Shown here one piece after another: positions 23,989 to 33,664 of a stretch of 64,000 nt of DNA. The notes under the pieces were generated by a model. It searched no databases, was not told the origin of the DNA, and saw only the letters and a program-made list of their open reading frames with translations. The stretch covers positions 2,262,290 through 2,326,289 of the forward strand of contig NW_003314270.1 in the NCBI RefSeq assembly GCF_000143415.4. The letters run 5' to 3'. A program made the position numbers and the translations under genes. Within the stretch, counting starts at the first letter, position 1. Each line of letters opens with the position of its first letter. This stretch comes from Selaginella moellendorffii. Its lineage: Eukaryota; Streptophyta; Lycopodiopsida; Selaginellales; Selaginellaceae.

Positions 23989-25897
23989 TGTAAGCGACTA
24001 AATTTTCCATTCTACTTTAGTCACTTAACCACACCTCCGACCACTTGGAGGAGTCTCATTCACAACCTCCATAAGTCCAATCCAGGACTTGGGACTTGCT
24101 AGCCCCGAGAATGGCATCCATGCCACTCAACATTTGCACTTGGTCCAAGTGCTCCACGTGTCCGATCCCATGACCGACACTCAAAGGTACCACCGACATA
24201 GCAGCCTGTTACGCTAAGGCCATGCCCAATCACCTTTGCCACACTGGTAGTCCAATACCACTTGCATCACAGTCTTGGCTCCCCAAGACTAGGCAAACCA
24301 TCCGTGAGTGGTCATCTCAGATCCACTCCTTAGCATCCTTAGGATGCCCACCGACAAGGGGAATAGCCTTCCCCAATATCCCTTTGTCAGTCCCCACTAA
24401 GTCCCTTTCTGCCCCTGGCCGTGTTTGCCAACACTGCCACTGGACCGAGACCCACAGGCCCGACCACTAAGTCCCACGGTCCTCTGGGACTTCCTCACCA
24501 CACGACTGTGTCCTTGGTCACTACCCCAGAGGACTGCTCCTCTTCCTTTCCACAGTCTGGGCCTTTGGGACAACATTTCGGAACACTGTGGCCTTATGCG
24601 AGCCACCTAGGTACTCTCCTCGCCTTCTGCCCTTGGGTGCTCTAGCCATGAGCTTAGAGCGGGTTCCGTTGAGCCACACCCGGTATCCAAGTAGGTAGTG
24701 CCACCCACACTTGGACTGGGAGCATCGGCCAGTCGATCTCCCGGGGGAACTAGAGCCGGCTCTTGAACACATCACCAAGCTACCCCGCTTGTCGGTCTGT
24801 GTTCACTCTAGTCTTGGACTTCCCAGTGGGCAGCTCATCACCCAACACTGGGTCTGGCCTTCCTGGGCCAAACTGGCCTTTCCTGGCCAAACTGGCTCCA
24901 CTGCAGTCCTCCCCCTACTATACTTTTGGGGCTCACCAAACCCCCCAGGGTCTGGGAGATGAACGCTTTGGGCTTTCACCCTCTCAGGCTCCGGACTCGG
25001 ACTCGGACTCGGACTCGGACTCGGACTCGGACTCGGACTCGGACTCGGATTCGGACTCGGACTCGGGCTCGGGCTCGGTCTCGGCCTCGGGCTCGGTCTC
25101 GGTCTCGGTCCCGGTCTCGGTCTCCGTCTCGGTCTCGGTCCCGGTCTCGGTCCCGGTCTCGGTCTCGGTCTCGGTCTCGACTTCGGACTCCATCTCGGAC
25201 TCCATCTCGGACTCCATCTCGGACTCCATCTCGGGTCCATCTCGGGTCCATCTCGGACTCCATCTCGGACTCCATCTCGGGTCCATCTCGGACTCCATCT
25301 CGGACTCCATTTCGGGTCCATCTCGGGTCCACCTTGGACTCCATCTCGGACTCCATCTCGGACTCCATCTCGGGTCCATCTCGGACTCCACTTCGGACTC
25401 CAACTCGGGTCCATCTCGGGTCCACCTCGGACTCCATCTCGGACTCCATCTCGGACTCCATCTCGGACTCCATCTCGGACTCCACTTCGGACTCCAACTC
25501 GGGTCCATCTCGGGTCCACCTCGGACTCCACTTCGGACTCCAACTCGGGTCCATCTCGGACTCCACTTCGGACTCCCACTCGAGTCCATCTCGGACTCCA
25601 CTTCGGACTCCAACTCGAGTCCATCTCGGACTCCACTTCGGACTCCAACTCGAGTCCATTTCGGACACTCCCACGTGTCATGTGTTGGTCCTTTTGGGTC
25701 CCTTTTTGGAGCCTCGCCTTTTGCTCGCTTCGTGCTCGTTCCTCGAGCACTTCGTTGGGAGTTCCACTCCCGCTCTTGACTTTTCAAGTCGGAGCTTTTG
25801 GTCCAAACGTGTTACGCTCGTTTGGCTCTCGCTTCGGCCACTACCATGTGGTGCCCTTCCGGCTCCACTTTGGGGCCTAGGGATTTTGTGTCTCACA
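23989..25897 (-). repeat. 5' LTR of the LARD-like element
   Basis: 1,909 bp; near-identical to 18004-19884 (for example one A/G difference near 18066 versus 24051). It contains the minisatellite at 24992-25665. Confidence 0.9.
24992..25665. repeat. Hexamer/dodecamer minisatellite in the right LTR
   Basis: Same array as in the left LTR, a few units longer and with altered order of CTCGGACTCCAT and CTCGGGTCCAT units. The array has changed since insertion while the LTR flanks have not. Confidence 0.92.
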
Positions 25898-26012
25898 ACT
25901 TGGCCCTCACATCATCCCCCCTAATGGAAGACCATCAGGGTTCTCTTGTAGACGGGTCGGGATCTGGAGGAACATCAGGAGGAGGCATCGGCGGATTTGT
26001 AGATGGTATTAA

Positions 26013-29000
26013 CTACTCCTGATCCCTTTGTATGAAGCGTTTCAACCGTTGCACATGCACAATCTCTGGAGGATCGGCCTGCTGGACGTCATGCCGAACC
26101 TTATAAACTTGTGGTCCAACTTGCCGCAACACCCAATACGGTCCTTTCCACTGTGCAAGGAGCCCCTTAGACAAACCACGTACCGTAAGATGGGGAAAAC
26201 GGACTAATACCAAATCATCCACTTTGTACTCCGCAGGTGGACGATGATGGGAGTTGTAGCACCGTTGTTGTCCCACTTGTACGCGGCCTAAGTGTTCGGC
26301 AGACTCCGCTCGGACAAGTGGAAGAATGCTTGTCAAATATTGATCCCATGACCTAGCATCTGCAACTCGTGGCAATTGCGAAGGTAAACCCAGCTCCATT
26401 GGTAATATTGGATCATGACCATATAGGAGTTTATATGGTGAAGCACCAATAGAACTCTGCACCCCAGTGACATATGCATACCGAAGAGACGACAAATAAC
26501 CATCCCAATCCGAATGCTGAAAGTTCACATACTTCGCAATCATCCCCTTGAACGTCTGAACGAGTTGTTCCACCAGACCGTTTGATTGTGGATGATAAGC
26601 ACTCGTGAAAGTGTGGCGAATCCCCAACCGAGACATCAAAACATGAAACGCCTCAGCCATAAAAGCGGGACCATTATCCGAAAGAATCCGCTCTGGACAA
26701 GAATGCTGGAACACCACTCGATTGAGGAGGAAGTATCCAACAGCAGTTGCAGAGGCACTAGGAAGAGCACCAACTTCCACCCAACGAGTCAAATAGTCAT
26801 AAGCAATAATAACATACTCATTGCCAGCAATTGACCGTGGAAAAGGTCCCATAAGATCAAATGCCACTAATTCAAACGGACGGGAAACTGCAATTGACTC
26901 CAACCGTCCTTCTGCAGTCCAAGGGGGAGTATTACGAGCTTGGCACCAAACGCAGCTACGCACATACCGGATAATATCACGTCGCATCTCCGGCCAATAG
27001 AAAGATCTGCGTAGCTTCTCGATTACACGATGATGTCCCATATGCCCACCTAGAACAGGAGAATCATGGTAGGCATGGAAAAACCACGGAATAAAGATAG
27101 AAGGCACCACCAGCCGTAAATGATTATCAGGATCTGTCCCCACAAAATAAAGAAGGCCACCTTCAAGACGATATTGAGAATGTAAATGCCGGAAAGGCAA
27201 GTCATCAGCAAGTGATGCAGGATTCTCAAACCCATCTTGAAGCCTTCGAATCCATGGCTCAATCTTTTGAGCCTCGCGAACCTCATCAAGCGAAGGTAGA
27301 TCTTGCTTTGCACTTTGTGGACACTGAACGTCAAGTATAGCAACCGCAGACAGCACAGAATCCTCGTCTAGAAAATCCACAGATGCTGGAACGACAGGCT
27401 TGTCAGAAACATGAGAAGAGAATGAAGAAGGAAGAGGAGCTCGAGAAAGGGCATCAGCATCAGCCATAGAACTCCCTGGCCGGTGAACAACATCAAAGTC
27501 ATATATCTGAAGCTTCAAAGCCCACCGAGCAGTATGACCAACCAAGTTCTTTCGCTTTAATAACGAAGTAACAGCAGCATGGTCACCTTCAAGTAACGTC
27601 CGAGAACCATGTAGATATGCATGAAGTTTCTCGAAACCCCAAACTGCTGCTAAACACTCCTTCTCTATCGTGGAGTAGTTCATCTCCGCTGGTTGTAATG
27701 TACGGCTTATATATGCAATGGGATGGCGCTGACCAAGCACACTCGAGCTCTCTTGCATTAACACACCTCCAAGACTAATGTCAGAAGCATCCACGCGCAA
27801 AATAAAAGGTCGAGTGTAGTCAGGATATGCCAAAATTGGAGGAGTTGTTAATAACTTTTTGAGATCCCCAAATGCCCGCTCACAATCCGGAGACCAGATG
27901 AAAGATGATGTTGATGACTTCAGCAACGCTCGCAATGGCGCAGTGCGATCAGAAAGATGATCCACAAAACGCCCGAGATACTGCACCTTGCCCAAGAAGC
28001 GCTGCACATCATTCACACACTTCGGAGTAGGGAACTTTAGAATAGCCACAAGTTTGTCAGGATCAACTTGCAAACCATCACGAGAAATACGGTACCCAAG
28101 ATAAGTTGTGTCCTTGGATCCAAACACGCACTTCGACTGCTTCAGCTTTAAACCAACATCGCGTAGCCGATCCAACACTTTACAAATATCACAAACGTGC
28201 TCCTCCCACATCCCCTCCAAGTGGATCAAGACATCATCAATGAAGTCAGTAGTCACCTCCAGCATATCGCAAAGAACCTCATCCATCATTTGTTGAAAAG
28301 TTGCTGGAGCATTGTTCAAACCAAATGGCATCACCAAGAACTCATACAAACCAAATGGTGTACAAAAAGCAGTCTTAGGAATATCTTTTTCGGCCATTGG
28401 TACTTGCCAGTACCCAAAAGCAAGATCTAGCTTGGTGAACCAACGACTTCGCCCCAGACGATCCAAGAGATCAGCAGTGTGAGGAAGAGGGTACACATCC
28501 GGGATCGTTACGTCGTTTAACGGACGATAGTCGATGCAGAAACGAATACTCCCATCAGGCTTCGTTACAAGATGAGGTTCACATGCCCAAGGACTTCGCG
28601 ACTTCCGAATAACACCCTTCTCCAACATCTCCTGGACATTTGCACGTAAAATCTTGATCTCCTTTGGTGACCGACGATGAACAGGAACCTTGATTGGACG
28701 AGCATCCCCAGTTGGAATCGGATGACGTGTAGCAATCTTGGCTCCAAACGATAGGTCAAAGTCAAAGAGATCAGAATACTCCTTCATGAGATGGTCAACT
28801 ACTGCAACACAAAGATCGTCGGAGGGATCGGAAAAGGGAAGAGCAGAACAAGATGGAAACACAGGAGGAAATAGTGGGGGAACAAAAGTAATGGAAGCAG
28901 AGGTAGAAGTAGAGGGATGAAGAGGTACGGATGTGAAAGGAATGGAGGAAACATAAGGAAGTATGAGACAAGAGGGAGAAGCCTCAAAGTCACACTTGGC

Positions 29001-29342
29001 ATGATTGCGCTGCAACCAATCCATACCAAGAATGAGGTCAAAAGCTTGACTCGGCACCACCCGCAACGACTGCAACTCAAGCTCAAGATCGCCCACACGC
29101 ACAACCAGGTCTGCCTCATCCCATGCACATGCATGTGTACGGCCATTGCTATAAAGAATGAAAACTGGTTCCGCCACACGACGCAAGTGTAGACGACAAC
29201 GTGTGGCAACAGGTCGAGCAATAGAAGATAAACTCGAACCTGTATCAACCAACACAGAGAGAATAATAGGAGACCTTTTGTTATAAAGATGAGCTTGGAA
29301 AGTAAACACTGGATGAACTGGTGCCGAATGAACCCCTTGATG
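26013..29342 (-). CDS. pol polyprotein of gypsy copy 1 (protease-RT-RNase H-integrase)
   Basis: About 1,110 codons without a stop. In order: aspartic protease (LVDTGSS), reverse transcriptase (FIDDVLIH active site, LDLAFGYWQVP), RNase H (LRVDASDISLGG), integrase zinc motif (H-H then CVWCQ), integrase DDE core (FDLMGPF, SDNGPAF, QSNGLVEQ) and a GPYWVLRQVG C-terminal barrel. No chromodomain. The stop at 26013-26015 is a TAG where copy 2 has CAG, and about 30 residues of the family C terminus remain readable downstream, so the end is trimmed. Pol lies in a different frame from gag, with stops in the 57 bp between, so a frameshift or lesion separates them. The RT-RNaseH-IN order identifies Ty3/gypsy. 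Confidence 0.9.
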   Translation of the reverse strand, partial: HQGVHSAPVHPVFTFQAHLYNKRSPIILSVLVDTGSSLSSIARPVATRCRLHLRRVAEPVFILYSNGRTHACAWDEADLVVRVGDLELELQSLRVVPSQAFDLILGMDWLQRNHAKCDFEASPSCLILPYVSSIPFTSVPLHPSTSTSASITFVPPLFPPVFPSCSALPFSDPSDDLCVAVVDHLMKEYSDLFDFDLSFGAKIATRHPIPTGDARPIKVPVHRRSPKEIKILRANVQEMLEKGVIRKSRSPWACEPHLVTKPDGSIRFCIDYRPLNDVTIPDVYPLPHTADLLDRLGRSRWFTKLDLAFGYWQVPMAEKDIPKTAFCTPFGLYEFLVMPFGLNNAPATFQQMMDEVLCDMLEVTTDFIDDVLIHLEGMWEEHVCDICKVLDRLRDVGLKLKQSKCVFGSKDTTYLGYRISRDGLQVDPDKLVAILKFPTPKCVNDVQRFLGKVQYLGRFVDHLSDRTAPLRALLKSSTSSFIWSPDCERAFGDLKKLLTTPPILAYPDYTRPFILRVDASDISLGGVLMQESSSVLGQRHPIAYISRTLQPAEMNYSTIEKECLAAVWGFEKLHAYLHGSRTLLEGDHAAVTSLLKRKNLVGHTARWALKLQIYDFDVVHRPGSSMADADALSRAPLPSSFSSHVSDKPVVPASVDFLDEDSVLSAVAILDVQCPQSAKQDLPSLDEVREAQKIEPWIRRLQDGFENPASLADDLPFRHLHSQYRLEGGLLYFVGTDPDNHLRLVVPSIFIPWFFHAYHDSPVLGGHMGHHRVIEKLRRSFYWPEMRRDIIRYVRSCVWCQARNTPPWTAEGRLESIAVSRPFELVAFDLMGPFPRSIAGNEYVIIAYDYLTRWVEVGALPSASATAVGYFLLNRVVFQHSCPERILSDNGPAFMAEAFHVLMSRLGIRHTFTSAYHPQSNGLVEQLVQTFKGMIAKYVNFQHSDWDGYLSSLRYAYVTGVQSSIGASPYKLLYGHDPILPMELGLPSQLPRVADARSWDQYLTSILPLVRAESAEHLGRVQVGQQRCYNSHHRPPAEYKVDDLVLVRFPHLTVRGLSKGLLAQWKGPYWVLRQVGPQVYKVRHDVQQADPPEIVHVQRLKRFIQRDQE

Positions 29343-29398
29343 TTACTCCCGAAAGAAAGATGGAGGGGTCACTGACTTATTCGCGCAAGGTCCCTCCA

Positions 29399-30331
29399 TT
29401 ACTCGCACGACTCCTCGTTTCCCGGATTCATCTCGGTGTCCAAACCTTCCACTGTAGCAGCACCAACGGGACGTTGTTGACGCCAAGGTCTCCACCCAGG
29501 AAATGGAGGTTGCCAATCCAGAAAGCGCCGACAACACCGATAAGTATGACCAACTTCATCACACGCCCAGCAACGAACATCACGGCCACGACCACGTCCT
29601 CGTCCTTGTCCTTGGACTCGAGTAGCAGCAGCATCAACCTCCATGGGAACAGGACCATCACTCATAGAAAGTGGAGTGGAAGGACGTGCAGCGAGAAGTG
29701 GAAGAGGCAACGTCTCATAACGTTGTGCCAAGTGAAGAGCATCGTCAAGGGTGGTAGGAGCAAGTGCATGCACAAGGCCGACAAGATCTTGACGAAGTGC
29801 TGGCCACAACATTCCTAGCTTGATCCGCTCCGACATATTGGGCTCCGCACGAAGCAAAAGACTTCGGAAACGAACGCCAAATTGCATCACCGACTCAGAT
29901 GGCCCTTGGCGAAGACGATGCAATTGTTAGAAGGCATCGTCACAATCGTCGGCATGTCCAAAGGTGCGTTTGAAGACGTCGGGAAGAACACTCCAATCCT
30001 CACGAGTGGCCGCACTCAATCCATTGTACCACTGCAACGCCATCCCTTGGAGACATGTGGGAACCTTACGTAAACGTTGAGCATCATCCCAAGAATGATA
30101 TGTGGCAATCACCGTGAAGTGATCGAACCAATGGTACACATCATCCCCGGGATTCCCATGAAAGAACTCCAGCCGAACGCGAGGATTGGCACCAAGAGCA
30201 GGAGGAGTTGGACCACGTGCAGTGAATGCCGCCATCAATTGAGTTTGGTTGTTCAATTGCAAGCGCATAGCATCAAGCAATTGGACCAACTACTGCTCGA
30301 GAGTCAAAGGAGGAGATTGCTGATCTGTCAT
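29399..30331 (-). pseudogene. gag of gypsy copy 1, two in-frame stops
   Basis: The frame opens at the ATG 30331-30329. A TAG at 30292-30290 and a TAA at 29929-29927 interrupt it; both sit where a CAG/CAA codon is expected. The first part has the retrotransposon gag core (HWFDHFTVIA, ALQWYNGL). The part after the second stop contains QFGVRFRSLL, a Gly/Arg run and a zinc knuckle C-X2-C-X4-H-X4-C (CWACDEVGHTYRCC). Capsid/nucleocapsid function in the intact family is known; this copy cannot make full-length Gag without readthrough. Confidence 0.85.
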
Positions 30332-30545
30332 GGAGACGAATGAAGAAGAAAGAGCAAAAGAAAAGAAATGACAAAAAGCTAGAAGGAAATGGTAGATCTA
30401 GACAATGCAAAAAGCTAGATCTAAACCAAAATCCTGAAAGGAAAGAACAAAAAGAAGGAAATGAAAAAAGTTAGATCTAGACAATGCAAAAGCTAGATCT
30501 AAACCAAAATCCCAAATCCAAGCACTCCTCAGGGACAATCAAAGG

Positions 30546-30563
30546 TGCCCCTCACCTCCACCA
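30546..30563 (-). other. Primer-binding-site region of gypsy copy 1
   Basis: One base after the 5' LTR the minus strand reads TGGTGGAGGTGAGGGGC. It starts with TGG as a tRNA primer site should (complement of CCA). I could not match the rest to a specific tRNA. Confidence 0.45.
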
Positions 30564-30564
30564 A

Positions 30565-30739
30565 TGTGAGTGCTTGGAATATGGAAAGGGAATACAGAAA
30601 TGTGCATATTAATTAGACCAAAAACCCTAGCTTATATACAGAAGCGAGTGGTCTGGATTGAAACTAATCCGACGGCTACCAAAATCCCACTACGCTAATA
30701 TTAGTATACAGCATCGTAGCCGTACACTTGGCCCTCACA
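30565..30739 (-). repeat. 5' LTR of gypsy copy 1
   Basis: 175 bp, terminal TGTGAG/CTCACA. The same sequence recurs at 17844-18003 plus 25903-25911, at 30886-31060, and in inverse orientation, heavily mutated, at 36977-37146. Very short for a gypsy LTR. Confidence 0.9.
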
Positions 30740-30885
30740 ATGGAAAATTTGGTCATTTTATATATATTTTATTATTTGACATATAATTATCACTATATAT
30801 ATATATATATATAGTCTCATAATATAAATCTTTATATATTTATATATGTTTTATTATTGCTATTTTGTCATAAAAAAATTCTATT
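30740..30885. repeat. AT-rich spacer with a TA microsatellite
   Basis: A pure TA run of about 20 bp (30794-30813) lies in an AT-rich spacer between gypsy copies 1 and 2. Confidence 0.7.
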
Positions 30886-33664
30886 TGTGAGTGCATGGAA
30901 TATGGAAAGTGAATACAGAAAATATACATATCAATTAGCCAAAACCCCATCTTATATACAAAAGCAAATGGGTCCGGATTGAAACCAATCCAACAGCTAC
31001 CAAAATCTCACTATGCTAATATTAATATACGGCATCGTAGCCATACACTTGGCCCTCACATCATCCCTTCCTCTTGGAATAATGGAAGATTATTAGGGTT
31101 CCCTTATAGATGGGCTAGGATCAAGAGGAACATCAGGAGGAGGCATCACCAGATTTGTAGGTGGTATTAACTGCTTCTGATCCCTTGGTATGAAGCATTT
31201 CAACTGTTGCATATGCACAATCTCTAGAGGATTAGCTTGCTGGACATCATGCCAAACCTCATAAACTTGTAGTCCAATTTGTCGCAACACCTGATACAAT
31301 CCTTTCCACTGAGTAAGGAGCCCCTTAGATAAACCATATATCGTAAGATGGGGAAAATGGACTAACACCAAATCATCCACTTTGTACTCTGCAAGTGGAC
31401 AATGATGGGAGTTGTAGCGCTGTTGTTGTTCCACTTGTATATGGCCTAAGTATTCGGTAGACTTTGCTCGGACAAGTGGAAGAATGCTCGTCAAATACAA
31501 ATCCCACGACCTAGCATCAACAACTCGTAGCAATTGCAAAAGTAAACCCAACTCGTTGGTAATATTGGTGACCATATAGAAGTTTATATAGTAAAGCACC
31601 AATAGAACTCTACACCCCTATGACATATGCATACCGAAGAGATAGTAAATAACCATCCTAATCTGAATGCTAAAAGTTTACATACTTTGCGATCATCCTT
31701 TTGAACGTTTGAACAAACTGTTCCACTAGACCATCTAATTGTGAATGATAAGCACTCATGAAAGTGTGGTAGAGTTGATACTCAGTATCGCCAGAGTTGA
31801 TACTCAGTATTAGTAGCAGTGCGAGTATCAATATCGCCTTGAACTCCGTGTCATGACAAGTTGCAAATCTGTGGCTACACCAATCATCACCGACATCAAG
31901 TTCACAAGCAAAATGGATGATTTATTTGATCAGCCCTCGGTCTACCGATTGCTTGTTGAAGGACTACTCTACCTCGCCAACATGACTCGCCCCGACATCT
32001 CCTTTGCCATTGGTTTCCTCAACCAATACATGTAGTCTCCGAGTTGTTATCATTGGCAGATGGTGAAGAGAGTTTTGAGGTATTTGAAAAGAATGGTTGC
32101 TCATGGATTGGTTTACAAATGCTCAGGTCAGTCCAAACTTGTTCTTCAAGCTTACTACAACAGATTGGGCTGGCAACTTGGATACATGACATTCAACCTC
32201 CGGAATTTGCTGCATAATTGCCGGTGCTCCAGTTTCATAGGGAAGCAAGAAGCAAACGACAGTTGCTCTTTCGAATGCAGAAGCAGAGTATGTAGCTGCC
32301 AGTATAGCAGCAAAGGAGATCATCTAGCTTCATCAATTACTTGGAGAACTCAATCAACAGCAATCAGATGCAACCATTCTGCATTGCGACAGCAGAAGTG
32401 CAATCACCATGTCAAAGAATCCTGTGTTTCTTGCTTGTATGAAACATATAGACATGCAGCATCACTTCATTCGTGAACATGTAGCAGCCAGAGATCTTCA
32501 CCTAGAATATGTTCCTTCACAATATCAATTGGCAGACCTTCTAACCAAGCCACTTTCAGACCTCAAATTCATCAAGTTGAGAAATCAACTTGGAGTGTCA
32601 AGCACCCTTAGTTTGAAGGGGGAGTGTAGGAATAATGATGAACACAACAATGTAAGCTCCTGAGTAGCACCCTCAGCTTGAAGGGGGAGTGTAGGAATAA
32701 TGATGAACACGACAATGTAAGCTCCTGAGTTTAGACTTCAGGGGAGGTCACCTAGCCCAATACTATTCAAACTTAAGGACGCTTAACCCCAAATATCCTA
32801 AGACCTTTAACCAATTGGAAAAAAGAGTGCACTCTTGTTCATGGGCCCCTTCCCTCTATATTTGAACCCAATGGATCGTCTCTCGAGTCATTCTATTTGG
32901 TTGCTTATAGACAAGCAAGACGATTCATATCAAAAGCAGTCCAAATCATGATAAGATCTCTGATGATTTCTGATTTGATTGAAGTTGTATATATATATAG
33001 CCATACATGAATCAATGTGTGTGTTGAAGTGAAATCTGTTCTTCTTTCTTCACTTTTCTTTTAGTGAAAAACATGAGAAGAGAGTGGAGAAGGAAGAGGA
33101 GCTCGAGAAAGGGCATCAGCATTAACTTTAGAACTCTCGGGGTGATGAACAATATCAAAATCATATATTTGAAGCTTCAAAGCCCACCAAGTAGTACAAC
33201 CAACCAGGTTCTTTTTCTTCAATTATAAAGTAATAGTAGCATAATCACTTTCAAGTAATATTTGGGAACAATGTAGATATGTATGAAGTTTCTCAAAACC
33301 CCAGACTGCTACTAAACACTCATTCTCTATCGTGGAGTAGTTTACCTTTACTGGTTGTAATGTACAACTTATATACGTAATGGGATGGCACTAACCAAGC
33401 ACACTTGGGCTCTTTTGCATCAGCACACCCTAAGACCAATATCAGAAGCATCCATGTGCAAAATAAAAAGTCAAGTGTAGTCAAGATATGCCAAAACCAG
33501 AAGAGTTGTCAAGAGCTCTTTGAGATCCACGAACACCTACTCACAATCTAGAGACCAAATGAAAGATGATGTTGATGACTTCAATAACATTCAAAATGGT
33601 GCAGTGTGATCAGAAAGATGATCCACAAAACAATTGAGATATTACACCTTGCCCAAGAAGCACT
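30886..33664 (-). mobile_element. Decayed gypsy copy 2, interrupted by a copia fragment
   Basis: A 175 bp LTR at 30886-31060 matches copy 1. Integrase-C-terminal coding follows on the minus strand (31093-31602, with VDARSW, DLVLVHFPHL and RDQKQL in place of copy 1 residues). After foreign sequence at 31770-33065, the match to copy 1 resumes at 33066-33664, corresponding to RNase H/RT around 27412-28000. About 0.8 kb of pol is missing at the break. The right end stops abruptly at 33664. Many C-to-T and G-to-A changes. Confidence 0.8.
31770..33065 (+). mobile_element. Ty1/copia fragment: RT/RNase H end plus LTR start
   Basis: The plus strand encodes a broken copia C terminus. YLANMTRPDISFAIGFLNQYM is followed by a TAG. 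Then come VLRYLKRMVAHGL, an RNase H region with frame changes, and HFIREHVAARDLHLEYVPS with ADLLTKPL, the usual copia ending. A purine tract GAAGGGGGAG abuts TGTAGGAATAATGATG, an LTR start. About 63 bp spanning this junction is tandemly duplicated (near 32609-32670 and 32671-32732). From 32716 the text matches the TGTAAGCTC family also seen at 35634. Confidence 0.75.

Larger units (their letters stand above)
18004..25897 (-). mobile_element. LARD-like non-autonomous LTR element nested in the gypsy LTR
   Basis: 7,894 bp bounded by TGTAAGC...TCTCACA and flanked by the exact 5 bp duplication ACTTG. Its LTRs are 18004-19884 (1,881 bp) and 23989-25897 (1,909 bp). They are nearly identical outside a tandem array whose length accounts for most of the size difference, so insertion was recent. 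A primer site beside the right LTR shows minus orientation. The 4.1 kb interior has no frame above about 110 codons and no gag or pol motif. Long LTRs plus a large non-coding interior define a LARD (large retrotransposon derivative), which must borrow proteins from another element. Confidence 0.88.
17844..25911 (-). repeat. 3' LTR of gypsy copy 1, split by the nested element
   Basis: LTR parts are 17844-18003 and 25903-25911. The break falls inside CACTTGGCCCTCACA. The five bases ACTTG occur on both sides of the insert (17999-18003 and 25898-25902), an exact target-site duplication. Confidence 0.92.
17844..30739 (-). mobile_element. Ty3/gypsy LTR retrotransposon, copy 1 (host of a nested LARD)
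   Basis: Element in minus orientation bounded by 169-175 bp LTRs that start TGTGAG and end CTCACA in plus text. Order on the minus strand: 5' LTR 30739-30565, primer-site region, gag 30331-29399, pol 29342-26013, a G-run polypurine tract next to 25912, and a 3' LTR split by the nested element (25911-25903 and 18003-17844). The flanks share ATGG (17840-17843 and 30740-30743), a likely 4 bp target duplication. The two LTRs differ by scattered substitutions and small indels, so it is older than the nested insertion. Three nonsense changes inactivate gag and clip pol, although nearly all of pol is open. Confidence 0.9.

Noticed and set aside
18004..25897. CRISPR-like interpretation of the regular repeats
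   Set aside because: The repeats are contiguous without unique spacers, lie in LTRs and the genome is eukaryotic.
30794..30813. Possible regulatory TA tract
   Set aside because: Simple TA microsatellite in AT-rich spacer between two transposon copies; no gene follows.
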